Below the pieces are notes generated by a model. The model had not been told where the DNA came from and did not search any database. It was given only the letters and a program-made list of their open reading frames with translations. A stretch of 64,000 bases of DNA from Pogostemon cablin (Eukaryota > Streptophyta > Magnoliopsida > Lamiales > Lamiaceae): positions 20,382,729 to 20,446,728 of the forward strand of contig CM043000.1 in the NCBI GenBank assembly GCA_023678885.1, in the 5' to 3' direction. The position numbers and the translations under genes were made by a program. Shown here piece by piece: positions 1 through 11,845 of the stretch (position 1 is its first letter; each line of letters begins with the position of its first letter).

Positions 1-1831
1 ATAATGTAAATAATTTAAAAAATGACCGGCAAAGTTGCAAAGTGTTCACTAATCAATAATCATCTTGATTAAATAGATAATGATGATCATCATAATTCAA
101 AACTCTCTTTTTTGCAAGACTGGCGATTCAATCTTTTGCTCTCTCAGAAATAATAGAAAATGTTTTTTTAGATGGCAAAACACATCTTAAAAATGTAACA
201 AAGTATGTTTGGAAGGCAGCTAGACTGTGTGTGTAATAGGAGCGCCAAAGACTCGCACTGGCACTTTACTTGGAGTCCCCAAGGAGACACGTTTCTAACA
301 ACTGACAGTAGACAAAATTCATTGTTGGACAAGAGAAAATATTGTGTGCGGGCATGTAGGAAGGGTCTATTTTTTAAACCCCAATAACAAGACTGAAAGC
401 TTTGGGATAGTTCAAATTGAGGAATAACTCTCGATATCAAAAAACATATTTGACTGCTAAGTAATTGTCTTGATTGGGATTGTGACCACACAAATTGGGT
501 AGAAGAATTCTCCAAATAACTGTTTTTGACAATGGAATGCATAGATTGGTTCTCATGCTGTCAATGATTTTCATTTTTTCTGCTATTACATATAATAGGC
601 TTCTCATTACATTTCTTCGTTGAATGTGTTGTTTGATGTATCCATTTGATTGTGATCTGAAAATGATATGGCTCTTCAGCTTTTTTGGCTCTTGTTAGTC
701 TAGTATAAAATATGTTTGTGGTTAGAGTTGGTTGAATACATAAACTACTGCCTACCTTCTACTTCATAATGTATAATGAAGCTACCATTAGTGCTACTAT
801 AGGCATCACCTCCACTAATACAGTTTGGTCAAAGTGGTCCAGTATGTTTTATTTTCTTGCATGTTAGCCAAGTACGTTCGTTTTCAAATATTTATAATTG
901 CTCCTTTTTTTTTGGGAGAGGGTGGTGGGACTTTATTTAATATATGGCTTTCAATTACTTTAAAACTGGTTCATCTTTATTATCTGACATGAATGACCAT
1001 CTGAACCAAATTTGATCATGGCTGTTTTATTTCAATCTTATTGTTTTCTACCACCCTCTTTCAATGTGCATTTCATTAGTGTCATCCTTGCATTAAATTT
1101 GAAGTGCGAACGAAGTGAATATATCCCTGTGCGCCTGCAAGCTTGTACTGTTCCTTCAATGCCATCGTTCCTGATTTCTTTGTCTTAGAATTAGCTTAAT
1201 TTGAAGACTGGAAGGAAATGTGCAGGTGGATTTTATGCTACACTCGTTGTAATGTGATTTAGTGCATGTTAATGGCTTAGGTTAGGTAATGTAGTAGGCT
1301 AGTAGCTAATCTATAATGGGGCTTTTGCACCATGTAAATAATGTATTTGCATTGTGCCTTATGCCCAACTATTTTTAGGCTTGATTGCAGGAATTTGATC
1401 TGAGGACCACTACTTTTCTCTTTCCTAATTCCTCCCTCTCTCTCTCATCTTCATAGTCTATTAATGCAACTCAAAGCCCTCACATACGTTCATTAGTGGT
1501 TCAAAATTCCTTCTGATGTGTTTACCTTTAGCACCTTTCTTAGTTCCTCTTTTCTTGGAATGCACATGACCTGTTTGCCATTTTTTCCTAATCTTTGAAA
1601 TCCAACAAATTCTACATCAATTTAGGCAGATGGGTAAAATTCCGATTTTCAAAATCTAGGGTTAAATTAGCCTCGTGAATAATAATAGATTTTAAAAGCC
1701 TAAGATTCTTAATTTTTTTTGTTAGACCTGGAAAGATTTGATGTTGCATAATACATTGTTATTTGGTGCGTAAATAATTTCATTCATGATTTTAGGTTCT
1801 TTAAATTTGGAATTCATGACTTCAAAATTTA
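1..1831. other. Intergenic, no gene supported
   Basis: I see no coding region that can be defended. Short open frames on both strands near 170-540 lack domains and overlap each other. Around 1,190-1,400 the composition becomes slightly richer in G and C and could be the 3' untranslated end of a gene lying to the left, but no splice-consistent coding exon could be joined to it. The rest is AT-rich spacer. Confidence 0.4.
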
Positions 1832-2081
1832 GGGTAGGTCTTGCGTGAAACCGTCTCACGTGAGACCATTTTTAATTTTTTAAAATATTTATCACTTTTA
1901 CTATAAAATATAATCACTTTCGCTATAAAATGTTATCACTTTTTATTTATATATAAATTGTTCATAAAATAGCACTGTCACTTTTTATTAATTTATTATC
2001 ACTTTTCTTTATAAAAATTATTACTTTCTGATCGTCTCACGTAAGGGCTAATGTGAGACGGTTTTACACAAGTCTTTGCCT
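1832..2081. mobile_element. MITE with GTGAGACGG-type terminal inverted repeats
   Basis: A 250-bp non-coding element. The left end GGGTAGGTCTTGCGTGAAAC and the reverse complement of the right end AGGCAAAGACTTGTGTAAAA match over about 20 bp and then share the block CCGTCTCAC. It is flanked by an 8-bp direct repeat AAAATTTA at 1,824-1,831 and 2,082-2,089, consistent with target-site duplication. The interior has repeated ATCACTTTT blocks. Relatives of the same family are at 7,728-8,519, 44,636-44,850 (left part only) and 62,488-62,770. Superfamily is uncertain: an 8-9 bp duplication fits hAT or Mutator. Confidence 0.75.
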
Positions 2082-2089
2082 AAAATTTA

Positions 2090-2862
2090 ATGGTATTCCA
2101 AATAAGCCCAATTTGATTTCTGAAACCTCAGTATTATTGGCTTTTAAGATGCTAAATGCTATTTGCAATTATATTTGCATTTCATAATCTAACAAAAAAT
2201 ATACTATTTCAGTTCTATATGTATATAATTTTTTTTCTCATGTCCTAATATGTAATTAAGGTTCTATATTTATTTAATCTATTTTTGTTAACCACTCCAT
2301 TTATTAGAGTAATATACTTATATTAAAACTCAAGAAACAATGAGTATTAAATTGAATCAAACAATATATCAACAATCAACAAAACACAAACTCCTCAAAA
2401 ATAAGGAATGGAGGAAATATTACATAATTGAATAATATTTGTATAATAAAATTCCATAATATTTAAAAATAAAATTGGCACAATAAAAGTCCATGATAAG
2501 TATTTAAAATGTATTGTTGGCCACAAGTTGGATCTTTAGCACGAGCCATCATCGTGTCATGATGATGCTATTTGTGTATACCCTTTTTGGACATTGAATA
2601 CTAAATAAAATTGTGGCTGTTGCACTTGGCACATGCTTTGTTTTATTTTCTACTTTTTCATTTCTTATTGATCTAAGTAACGTTGTTCACATCAAAGGAA
2701 AAAGGTTACAACTTTGGACATTTTCCGCCTCCCATATTTGAATTCTTAGTTTCTTTGTTTTCGGTTTCTTTTAGATTTTCACAAATCCATATTTGTTTTG
2801 AAATTTTAATCTTGCTATGAAAACGTGAGCCTGTATTTTACAAATTTTGCTCCACGTACTAG
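2090..2862. other. Intergenic AT-rich spacer
   Basis: No open reading frame, RNA gene or repeat pair was recognised here. It separates the MITE from the LTR element. Confidence 0.4.
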
Positions 2863-2867
2863 AAACT

Positions 2868-3325
2868 TGTTGGAAATTAATCCATGAAACCTTAACCCTA
2901 TTACGATTAACGAGATCAAAATTATGATGCGGAAGCGTACCTTATCCAATGAGTCTCTAGGCGGAACACGAACTCAGGATCAGTGGCTATATGGCCTTCC
3001 TCAACTAAGCCTCCTTATTCCTTATGGGGACCGTAGTAATCCCTCCTGATGTGGAGAAGGGAAGACCATGTGCGACTTAGTATATTGGGGACCATAACCT
3101 GGGAGCCTTTATATACTACTTGACTAGACCACCCATAATCACCTAATCACGTAGTATTGGGTATCTACTCAATAAGCCCATATCATTTATTATTATAGCC
3201 CATGAACCTTTAACCTTAATTGGATCACTTAATTAAGTCCATAATATAATTGAATAGCTAATATAATTGTATAATAATATATTGCCCACAATTAGATTAT
3301 AATGGAAATTCAATAATTTCCAACA
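2868..3325 (-). repeat. LTR, left copy (3' LTR of the element)
   Basis: 458-bp long terminal repeat with TG...CA ends. It differs from the right copy at 8 positions by my count. The adjoining internal sequence gives, on the minus strand, the polypurine tract that primes plus-strand synthesis. Confidence 0.93.
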
Positions 3326-5817
3326 ATCTCCCACTTGGGCTATATATTTTCCGTTAGCAATTATATCAAGAGTCCTTAGTTGCGCAACTTTATGTTATTC
3401 CTCTTTAGGCTATACTTAACAATCTGGTCCATCTCATATACTAATATGAAATTACCGCGGCATTCACCACATTATAAATCGTGGTTAAACCTCGACAATT
3501 ACCAATATCAATATACTCAATGACATAGATCAAATATGGTGAGTAGCATGGAAATTACATGTCAAATGTGATCAACATCATGTCTATTTCCAACTGGTCC
3601 AACTTTAGTCTTTAGTGAGATCAATTCATAATATTACAAAATGAAATTACTTAAGTGAATTCACAATGAATTCAAAGTCATGAACTTTATTCTGCAGAAA
3701 ACTGAATTATCAAAATCAAAGTGTATTGAAACTTTAAAGAACAATAAATATAGACTCCCACTGAACTAATGTATTCTAAAACCATATCACACCCATATGA
3801 GTAGCTAGCTCATAAAAATTACAGGGCGTTGAATACATAAATAGCGGATCCGAATTTAGAGTCTATCATAATATGCTCTTCTAAAATTTTATCTACACAA
3901 AACACTTTCTTTAACAACCAAGAATTCTATGTCAATTTGTTTGACTTATAAGTATTCTTGTCATAAATACTTTACTGCGAACTAACTGTCACAATGAACT
4001 TTATGTGACAAATCTTCGCAACCTTTATTTCATGTTTGAATGTCCTTAGTGTGCTACTAATTTTGTTGTCATGGTTAATGAGCTAAAGTGTTTACTTAAT
4101 ATTTTTACTTGTATAGCTCTCCGACCAACAGAAAATATAGCCTGAATTGGATCTTATACTGTATTGACATCCAACAAACTCAGAATCAGAATTCCTCATG
4201 ATCTCTAAAAAATCTGATCTCTGATGTACAAGCATATTATTCTTAGTTCTCTATACATACTTTATAAAGATCCATACTAGAGTTACTTAAATGTCTACTT
4301 AATATACCAACAACATAAGCCAAATTAGGTCTTGTAGAGACCTCATCATACAACAACTTCCAACAACCAATGAATATGGAATGTTTCTACATTTCTTAAA
4401 TCTTTAGTTTAACTTTAGGGCACCTGATTGAGACTGCACTTGCCTCCCTTAGTTTAATTTAAACATTCTCTCACTGAATCACATAATCATCTACATTTGT
4501 CTCAAAACCAAATGAGACACTTACTTCATGATGATACTTGTGATTCCTTTACGAAAAAAATTTGCTTGAATGCATAGATGGATTTCCTATTAGTTCTTAA
4601 ACCATTTAGATCGTATCATCAGTGTTGCGATCAAGGAACTTTATCTTTACATCCATACAATATGATTCAAGATCAAAATGTGTTACTGATGTCACGATTA
4701 TCTTATAATAATGACTTCCTTCCCTTTTGAGTATAATCCTATATCAAGATGCAAACCTAATCATCTTGTATTGATTTATACTCATAACTTATAGCATTAA
4801 CACACTTAGGAGTAATTGGACCTTTCATGGTTTGATGAACATTGTTTGAATATTCTACCATTAATTCCATAGTGTCCTCATTATTTAGGAGAAAACTACA
4901 TAATCTTCTGAATTATCTTTCTCCCAACTCTAGTGGTTTCCTTAGTGACATTAATTCTTGAGGTTGTTGAATTTGTTATTCCTTAAATATTATTGACATT
5001 GTCATATCGTTATTCTGAATTTGCACCAATTCTTTAAAGCATAAGTGAGGATCGAATCGACTCCCCCTTAAGGACAATGTCTCTAATATTATTCTTCCAC
5101 CAAAATCAACATCCTCACATAATACCGTATTACCCGTCTCAAATATGATCCGATCAATTGGATCATAAACTTATTATCTTTATTTAATACCAATAAAGTA
5201 GTTTGTATCTATTTGAATCCAATTTTCTTTAGTAGATCCCAATGATCTAGCCTTAGTTGGATATCACCATATGTGAAACTCAAAGAGTTCTCACAACTAC
5301 TTTGGTTGGAACTTTATTGAGACCATAAGCTGCAATCTTTAGTATTTCTCCAATTAGTAACCATATATTGTGGAGTACTAATTTTGTCTTTTAACTACAT
5401 CACAACATCATTCATACTAAGTAATGTTAATGTGGTGTATTATAAAACAATTCCACAAGCCTTTAGGAGAAAACGAAAGGTTATACTTTAGTTTCTTTTT
5501 AACAGCTTTCCAAACGGGTTTTTCTTTGTTGCCCTTATACTTTATTGAGACAGAGTTCGTTAGAAACTTATTAGTTCAATCTTATTGTTGAAGTTCTCAT
5601 CATGTATAATTTTGTTGTTGACATAGGTTAAACTTAATTAACAGACTTCTTAATTGTATAGAGAATTAATCCAAAATGATTATCATGCTTGCACTAAACT
5701 TTATAATCTTTCAAATTTTAAATAGTTTAGAATCATCTCAAGGAATCGAGCACAACATTAGTATCAAGTCCAATGACAACAATACTAACTTGTAAGTGGC
5801 ACCTCTTTGTAGTAGTC

Positions 5818-6325
5818 AAATACTGACAATAAAACTGTCAAGCAATAGCCTTCCTGTGGGCCGACTTATTACTCACATGTTAAACAAATAATCGTCACAT
5901 ATTTACCACCACAGGTGCTTGTGTATTTCTGCCAAATATTAATCTACCTGTGGGCCGATCAATACCCGCATGAAAATACACTCGCACAACATTATTAATT
6001 AGGGACCCATCACAAGACACCTTGTGCAACATTAACCTCGTCTATGGACAAAAATTAACTGCAGGGGTAATCTTGGTGTAACAATCAAGTATTGACAATA
6101 AGTTCTGTCAAACAAGAGTCTATCTGTGGACCGACTCATGTTCACATGAATAATCCAAATAATTATCACATACTTATTATCACATGTGTGTTATTATTCT
6201 GTCAAACTGTGCCTACCTGTGGGCCGAACACAGAACACATAAATAATATCACACCCATCTATGTAATTTCAATAAAGCTTTTCTCCACACACGATATTGC
6301 TGTGGCAACATGGTGCTTCGATTAA
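5818..6325. repeat. Tandem duplication inside the LTR element
   Basis: The block CTGTGGGCCGA (once with A for G) recurs near 5,853, 5,948, 6,123 and 6,218. Spacing is about 95 bp within each pair and 270 bp between pairs, showing a duplication of a unit of about 270 bp that itself contains two related sub-repeats. The short plus-strand open frame at 6,092-6,325 lies in it and is not supported as a gene. Confidence 0.65.
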
Positions 6326-7138
6326 CTAGATTGAAGGTTTACTAGACTAATTAAATAAATATTAAAATATTTAATTTAATTAAACGACATTTAACTGTCT
6401 CCCCAATTTAATTTAATTAATTAAATTCCCCCAATCAAATGGGAAAATCATGATTCACACCAATTTAAAAATAATGAAAGATTTCTTTAACTTAATTAAT
6501 ATACTATCATATGCATATTCAAATTACCATAATGGCTGCCAAATTAATTAATTAATTAATTAGAATATGCATCACATTTAGAGTAAACCAAATTAGGCAG
6601 ATATCTTAATCCAAATTGCCAAACATACGATTCCATCTAAATTAATCCAAAATTAATCAAATTTGTCACATGGATTACACATATAAGATGTAATTATATT
6701 TATAAATGATTTATTAATTCAAATGAATAAAGGATTCACTTAATGTATAAATGGCAACAATGATATTCACAATCTGTCAACATGATGTCCAACCAATACT
6801 GGATGGCAAATTAAAGATATTAACGGAATTCTTACAACAGATTATGCATTATAAGGAAGGATTATTATTAAAATTAATAAGATTAATAACAATTCCACTA
6901 AACTGCTAAGCATATCCAGATACCTAATAGCCAAATGCGAAATTGGATTTTATCAATTATAATCCATTGAATCCACAACCAAACACGATTAATCAAAATT
7001 AATATGATCAATCGCCCTTTAAATCTTTAGTATATGTCTCAAATATGCTACTTAATGCCTATCCAAATTAAATATTTGAATCTTAAACCATTCTTACAAA
7101 TCTCAGATAATCATTAATAGGGTGGCTCTGATACCACT

Positions 7139-7596
7139 TGTTGGAAATTAATCCATGAAACCTTAACCCTATTACGATTAACGAGATCAAAATTATAATG
7201 CGGAAGCGTACCTTATCCAATGAGTCTCTAGGCGGAACACGAACTCAGGATCAGTGGTTATATGACCTTCCTCAACTAAGCCTCCTTATTCCTTATGGGG
7301 ACCGTAGTAATCCCTCCTGATGGGGAGAAGGGAAGACCATGTGCGGCTTAGTATATTGGGGACCATAACCTGGGAGCCTTTGTATACTACTTGACTAGAC
7401 CACCCATAATCACCTAATCACGTAGTATTGGGTATCTACTCAATAAGCCCATATCATTTATTATTATAGCCCATGGACCTTTAACCTTAATTGGATCACT
7501 TAATTAAGTCCATAATATAATTGAATAGCTAATATAATTGTATAATAATATATTACCCACAATTAGATTATAATGGAAATTCAATAATTTCCAACA
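7139..7596 (-). repeat. LTR, right copy (5' LTR of the element)
   Basis: 458-bp repeat matching the left LTR at all but about 8 positions. The primer-binding site for initiator methionine tRNA lies just inside it at about 7,121-7,136 on the minus strand, which fixes the direction of transcription. Confidence 0.93.
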
Positions 7597-7888
7597 AAAC
7601 TATCACATTTCTTTATTGAAAGACAAACTATTATTCTTCAAAACTGATTATTTTTTTAAGATAAGGAACAATATTTATCAAAAGAGATACCTCTCGTTCA
7701 AATTCTACAAGAAAATCTTATTTCGAAGGCAAAGATGTGTGAGACCGTGAGATGGAAAGAGATTTTCATTAGACGGAAAAGAAGTGATAATATTTTAATG
7801 AAAAAACAATGTTTAAATGATGAAAAAAGTGATAATAATTTTATAAACTATTTAATGAACTATTTATAATATAAATGTAAAGTAAATA

Positions 7889-8170
7889 CTCCCTCCATCC
7901 CATATTTGTCTTCACAGTTACTATAAACACGGAATTTAAGAAAAATTATTTTTTGACCAACTTTATTGACTTTTAAAAGGTATTGTGATATTTTTAAGTA
8001 ATAAATAAATTATAAAGTATGTTATGTGTGTTAGGTGAGAGTGATATTTTTGAAATTAAGGTAACTTTTGAGGTTGTTGGTTAATGTGAAGTTTCCTTTT
8101 CTGGGTGGTGAAGATAAATGTGGGACGGACGAAAACGGAAAGTGTGAAGATAAATGTGGGACGGAGGGAG
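7889..8170. mobile_element. Stowaway-type MITE
   Basis: A 282-bp element with ends CTCCCTCCATCCCA and the complement of TGGGACGGAGGGAG, flanked by TA on both sides (7,887-7,888 and 8,171-8,172). This is the Tc1/mariner-derived Stowaway signature. Near the right end a segment of about 40 bp containing GATAAATGTGGGACGGA is tandemly duplicated. It carries no gene. Confidence 0.88.
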
Positions 8171-8216
8171 TAATATTTTTAAAAAGATGTGGTAACATCT
8201 TTAGTAAAAGTAATTA

Positions 8217-8456
8217 CTCCTTCCGTCCCCTTGAAAGGTATCAATTTCACTATTTCTGGCATCCGCTTCAAAAGCATCAATTTCCTATATTTAATAAAGA
8301 AAATACACAATATGACCCATCACTTCCCTCTAATACAATAACCCATCTTATTTATAATAATAATACTCCTTAATTTACGTGCAAAAAGCAAATAAAGACC
8401 TTAGAACCGTCCACGTGCAAACAACAAATGAATACCTTTCAAGGGGACGGAGGGAG
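8217..8456. mobile_element. Stowaway-type MITE
   Basis: A 240-bp element with ends CTCCTTCCGTCCCCTTGAAA and the matching complement TTTCAAGGGGACGGAGGGAG, flanked by TA dinucleotides at 8,215-8,216 and 8,457-8,458. Its interior differs from that of the neighbour at 7,889-8,170, so it is a separate insertion from a different subfamily. A 101-codon open frame runs across both MITEs and is accidental. Confidence 0.88.
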
Positions 8457-8519
8457 TATTAATTATGAAAGTGTGAAATGGTCTCACTGTGAGACGGTCT
8501 CACACAAGTATACCCCTAC

Positions 8520-9540
8520 CGCGAAGCTATTTCATACAATAATTTTGCTGGGAAAATTTGGAAAATAACCTATTTTTTAAGGATACCTTTTTTAAAATTA
8601 TCACCCACAATAAAGTTTTTGGGGGAATACCAACTTAAAATTTTTAAAATACAATTATCCTCCATTAAGTTATACAAGCAATCCAGCATACTATTGTTAT
8701 GATTTTTTATTATATGCAATTTCATGAGCAATTAATTATGCAACTATTTAAGAGACCATGTTAAATCTTACATACCACCATTGGTGCAAACAGTCACATA
8801 ATTATGCGCGTGTTACCAAAATTTAGAGAATAGGTAACTATATCTTAAAATTTTTAAAAGTAACATTCTTTAATAAAAAATTATTGTGGGTAACAGTTTT
8901 CAAAATAGCTGTTTTTTTTTCCTTCCAAATTTCCCTTTAAAAAACATGATTTCCACCCTGTATTAATTTCATATGCAAGATCTCTAAATATAATTCAATC
9001 ACTTGACCAAAATTTTCCTATCATTTAATTAATTTTTTTAATAAAAAATTAATTGTAAAATAAATGTGATAAGATAGTAGTGAAAGCAACCAAGTGTGAT
9101 TGCAATTAGGCGAATAAGAAGTTATAAATTATAATTCGTTGGTAAGCAAACATGGCATGTGGGGGTGAAATCGCCTCCATTTTTCCAAACCACAAAATCC
9201 AAAAATATGGAGTTTGCAGAAATTCAGGGGGAGGGGGGCCATCCCCCACCCCCCACTTTCACTCACACAATAATGCAAACACCTCCCATGCGCCATCAAC
9301 ACCTGCTCAATTATACTCCCTTGTGTAAACGCACAGTACTGGATTTCCCCCCTCTCTCTCCTCCCCCCCTCTCTCTCTCCTCGCTTTTGTTTGCTTCTTT
9401 TCCACACTTCCACTGATTGCCTTTTGCTTTTGGTACTTCGCACTCGTATTGCAACGGTCTGAAGATACCGGATATTCTTCGTCCTTCTTTCAATTGCTTG
9501 CTTCAGCTCTGATCTCGTCGGATCTTCTGATTCGTTTCGC
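8520..9540. other. Spacer and promoter region of the ABHD17-like gene
   Basis: AT-rich to about 9,130. From about 9,220 the sequence becomes rich in C and T, with CT runs at 9,345-9,385, typical of a plant 5' leader. No coding region is supported; open frames on both strands here are low-complexity accidents. No clear TATA box was found. Confidence 0.45.
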
Positions 9541-9601
9541 CGATTGAGGTTTAATCGGAGAAAGGTAGTTGAGTGAGGCGGTAGTTGAGTGAGGCGGCGC
9601 G

Positions 9602-11312
9602 ATGGGTGGCGTGACGTCGTCGATGGCGGCGAAGTTCGCCTTCTTCCCACCGAATCCTCCGTCGTATAAATTGATTTACGACGACGTTACGGGGCTGCTG
9701 CTGCTCAGCCCCTTCCCCCACCGCGAGAACGTGGAAGTTATGCGGCTGCCGACGCGGCGGGGGACGGAGATCGTCGCCGTGTACGTCCGCCACCCCATGG
9801 CCAGTTCCACCCTTCTTTACTCGCATGGCAACGCCGCTGATCTGGGACAGATGTATGAGCTCTTCATCGAGCTTAGTATTCACCTGCGCGTCAATCTCCT
9901 CGGGTACTCTCTCATTTCCTATTTTCTTTATTTAATTGTTATATTTTTGCAATTAATTATGGATTAGTTTTTTTCTGCAAATAAATATTGTTATGAAAAT
10001 AACAAGGTTATGCAGCATTCTTGTTTACGCTACATTTTTTTATCCTAAAAATAGTAGATTGTGGATGGAAACCTTCCTTATCTGTAAAGAGTTGTGTGTT
10101 GTTCTTGTTTATGTTTTTTGATTAAATTATTGCCCATATTATTGTCTTTTAGTATAAATAAACATATCTAATGACTAATTTCATGATCTTTGTCTGGATG
10201 TTCAGGTATGACTACTCAGGGTATGGGCAGTCATCTGGGAAGGTATTTCAATATTTCCATTAATTGTCCTTTTTTTAAAAAAAAAATACTAGTAAAAAAT
10301 TCAAGTCTTTGACCATCTCTCATGGTTTCTTCCCTAAGTTCTGTATTTTGGACAAAGTAATCCTGAATGTGAGTTTTATTGTTATAGCCCAGTGAGCACA
10401 ACACATATGCAGATATTGAAGCTGCATTCAAGTGTCTTGAGGAGAACTATGGCACCAAACAAGAAGACGTTATCCTATACGGTCAATCCGTTGGAAGCGG
10501 GCCGACTTTGGATCTAGCAGCTCGTTTACCTCGTTTACGAGCTGTTGTTTTGCACAGTCCTATACTATCTGGTGTGAGAGTAATGTATGCAGTAAAACGC
10601 ACATACTGGTTTGACATCTACAAGGTTAGAGTTAAAATTGGGACTTAAAAAGTAAAACTTTCTTGCTTTATATTGGTCTTCTACTTAATGGGGTTCTGTT
10701 GTTCCTTGCAGAACATTGATAAGATCCCTCATGTTGATTGCCCTGTCCTAATTATTCATGTGAGTATTATTAACAAGTGTCATTAATCATAATTGGTGTG
10801 ATATGGATATGAACTCAAGGTTTGATTGATCTCAGGGAACTGCAGATGAAGTGGTGGATTTTTCACATGGCAAACAGCTTTGGGAACTCTGTAAGGATAA
10901 ATATGAACCCTTATGGATCAAAGGAGGGAATCATTGCAACCTAGAACTCTATCCTGAGTACATAAGACATCTCAAGAAGTTTGTTGCAACGGTTGAGCGA
11001 TCTCCCGCTCACAGAATCAGTACAAGGAAAAGCACTGCAGACCAGTTCGAGCCATCTAGGAAGAGCACAGATGTATTTGATGCTCCTAGGAAGAGCACCG
11101 ACAGGAGAGAAAAACCGAGGCGTAGCACAGACAAGCCCGAGAGATCAAAAAACCAGTCGCAGAATGTTGATAAGATAAGGATGTCTTTTGATCAAGTGGA
11201 GAGGTCAAGGAGAAGCGTTGATTACATCGATAAATCTTGGAAAAACATGGATCATCAACTGGAGAGAGCTCGAAAGAGTGTCGACAGGCTGGATAGAATA
11301 CGTACTGGGTAA
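9602..11312 (+). CDS. ABHD17-like alpha/beta hydrolase (serine hydrolase, possible protein depalmitoylase)
   Basis: Five exons: 9,602-9,903, 10,206-10,242, 10,388-10,624, 10,712-10,759 and 10,836-11,312, all GT-AG, giving 366 residues. The alpha/beta hydrolase fold shows the oxyanion motif HGNAADLG (residues 75-82), the nucleophile elbow GQSVGSG with Ser147, the acid Asp212 in GTADEVVD and His241 in GGNHCNLE, a full triad. The protein starts MGGVTSS, fitting N-myristoylation at Gly2 (Ser at position 6) and so membrane attachment. Animal ABHD17 proteins remove palmitate from membrane proteins; the plant substrate is inferred only. The C-terminal tail of about 100 residues after the fold is basic and repeats the pattern R-K/R-S-T/V-D, a candidate phosphorylation or lipid-contact region. 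The ATG at 9,602 is chosen because the conserved N-terminus follows it. The gene converges with the dehydrogenase pseudogene to the right. Confidence 0.94.
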
Positions 11313-11845
11313 ATTTTGCTTTGTATCAACTGTAAAATTAAAGCATGAAAGGTGAGGGGTATAGAAAAATTGAAATATTGGGAATGGAATGGAATGGATT
11401 GGATTAGATTCTCTCATGGTTATGGTACTCGAGAGGTTTTACATTTGTGCTTTCAAAGAATTGTGTACAACTAATTCGTGATATCATAGAAATGTGAGTT
11501 CTTATGTAGGTTTAGCTACTTTATTATTGTGGAGTTTAAGGTTTACTCATCATGTAAAATCCTTAAGGGTGTTAATGTGGAGATCCTTAATCTATGCTAG
11601 GCAACAGTTGCATAAATTGAACTCATTAAAGTGAAAATTAATCCCTTTCATAATCAAAGCTCAACAGACTGCTCAAATACGATTCTCTATATCTTGAATA
11701 AGGTATAATTACTAAATCACTAAGAGCATTCTAGTTTATTATAAATTTAGGCCTAAGAAGCTCAAGTGGTGAAGAAAACGACACTTCGTTTATGCAAATT
11801 TTACAAGAAAAATGTGCAGTTAGTGAAATTTGAAGGGTAGTATGC
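11313..11845. other. Convergent 3' region between two genes
   Basis: About 530 bp holding the 3' untranslated regions of the hydrolase gene (plus strand) and of the dehydrogenase copy (minus strand). No other feature was identified. Confidence 0.5.

Larger units (their letters stand above)
2863..7601 (-). mobile_element. Non-autonomous LTR retrotransposon with target duplication, minus-strand orientation
   Basis: A complete element at 2,868-7,596 (4,729 bp) flanked by a five-base target duplication AAACT (2,863-2,867 and 7,597-7,601). Each LTR is 458 bp, begins TGTTGGAAATT and ends AATTTCCAACA. Orientation is minus: next to the right-hand LTR, the minus strand reads AG then TGGTATCAGAGCC, the standard primer-binding site for initiator methionine tRNA, and a purine tract AAGTGGGAGA abuts the left-hand LTR. 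I count 8 substitutions between the LTRs (about 98% identity), so insertion is fairly recent. The 3.8-kb interior has no gag or pol reading frame; no integrase, protease or reverse transcriptase motif could be read. It therefore looks like a LARD-type or strongly deleted Copia-like element moved by proteins supplied in trans. Confidence 0.93.
7728..8519. mobile_element. Older MITE (GTGAGACGG family) split by two Stowaway insertions
   Basis: The left end near 7,728 reads GGCAAAGATGTGTGAGACCG. The reverse complement of the right end near 8,519 reads GGTATACTTGTGTGAGACCG. Both resemble the ends of the MITE at 1,832-2,081, and the interior shares the GTGATAATATTTT blocks. Two complete Stowaway-type elements lie between the ends, so this is a nest whose outer member is oldest. 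The exact outer boundary and its target duplication are not clear. Confidence 0.55.

Noticed and set aside
168..542. Minus-strand frame of 124 codons, with a plus-strand frame opposite
   Set aside because: No domain, no splice context, and skewed amino acid composition (rich in Ser, Leu and Cys); both frames look accidental.
6092..6325. Plus-strand frame of 77 codons in the LTR element
   Set aside because: Lies in a tandem duplication, on the strand opposite to the element's transcription, with no Gag-like or nucleic-acid-binding motif.
8068..8373. Plus-strand frame of 101 codons
   Set aside because: It runs through the right end of one Stowaway MITE and into the next, so it is transposon sequence read by chance.
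9129..9883. Minus-strand frames of 173 and 110 codons
   Set aside because: They overlap the leader and exon 1 of the ABHD17-like gene in antisense and are built of low-complexity Arg/Glu-rich sequence.
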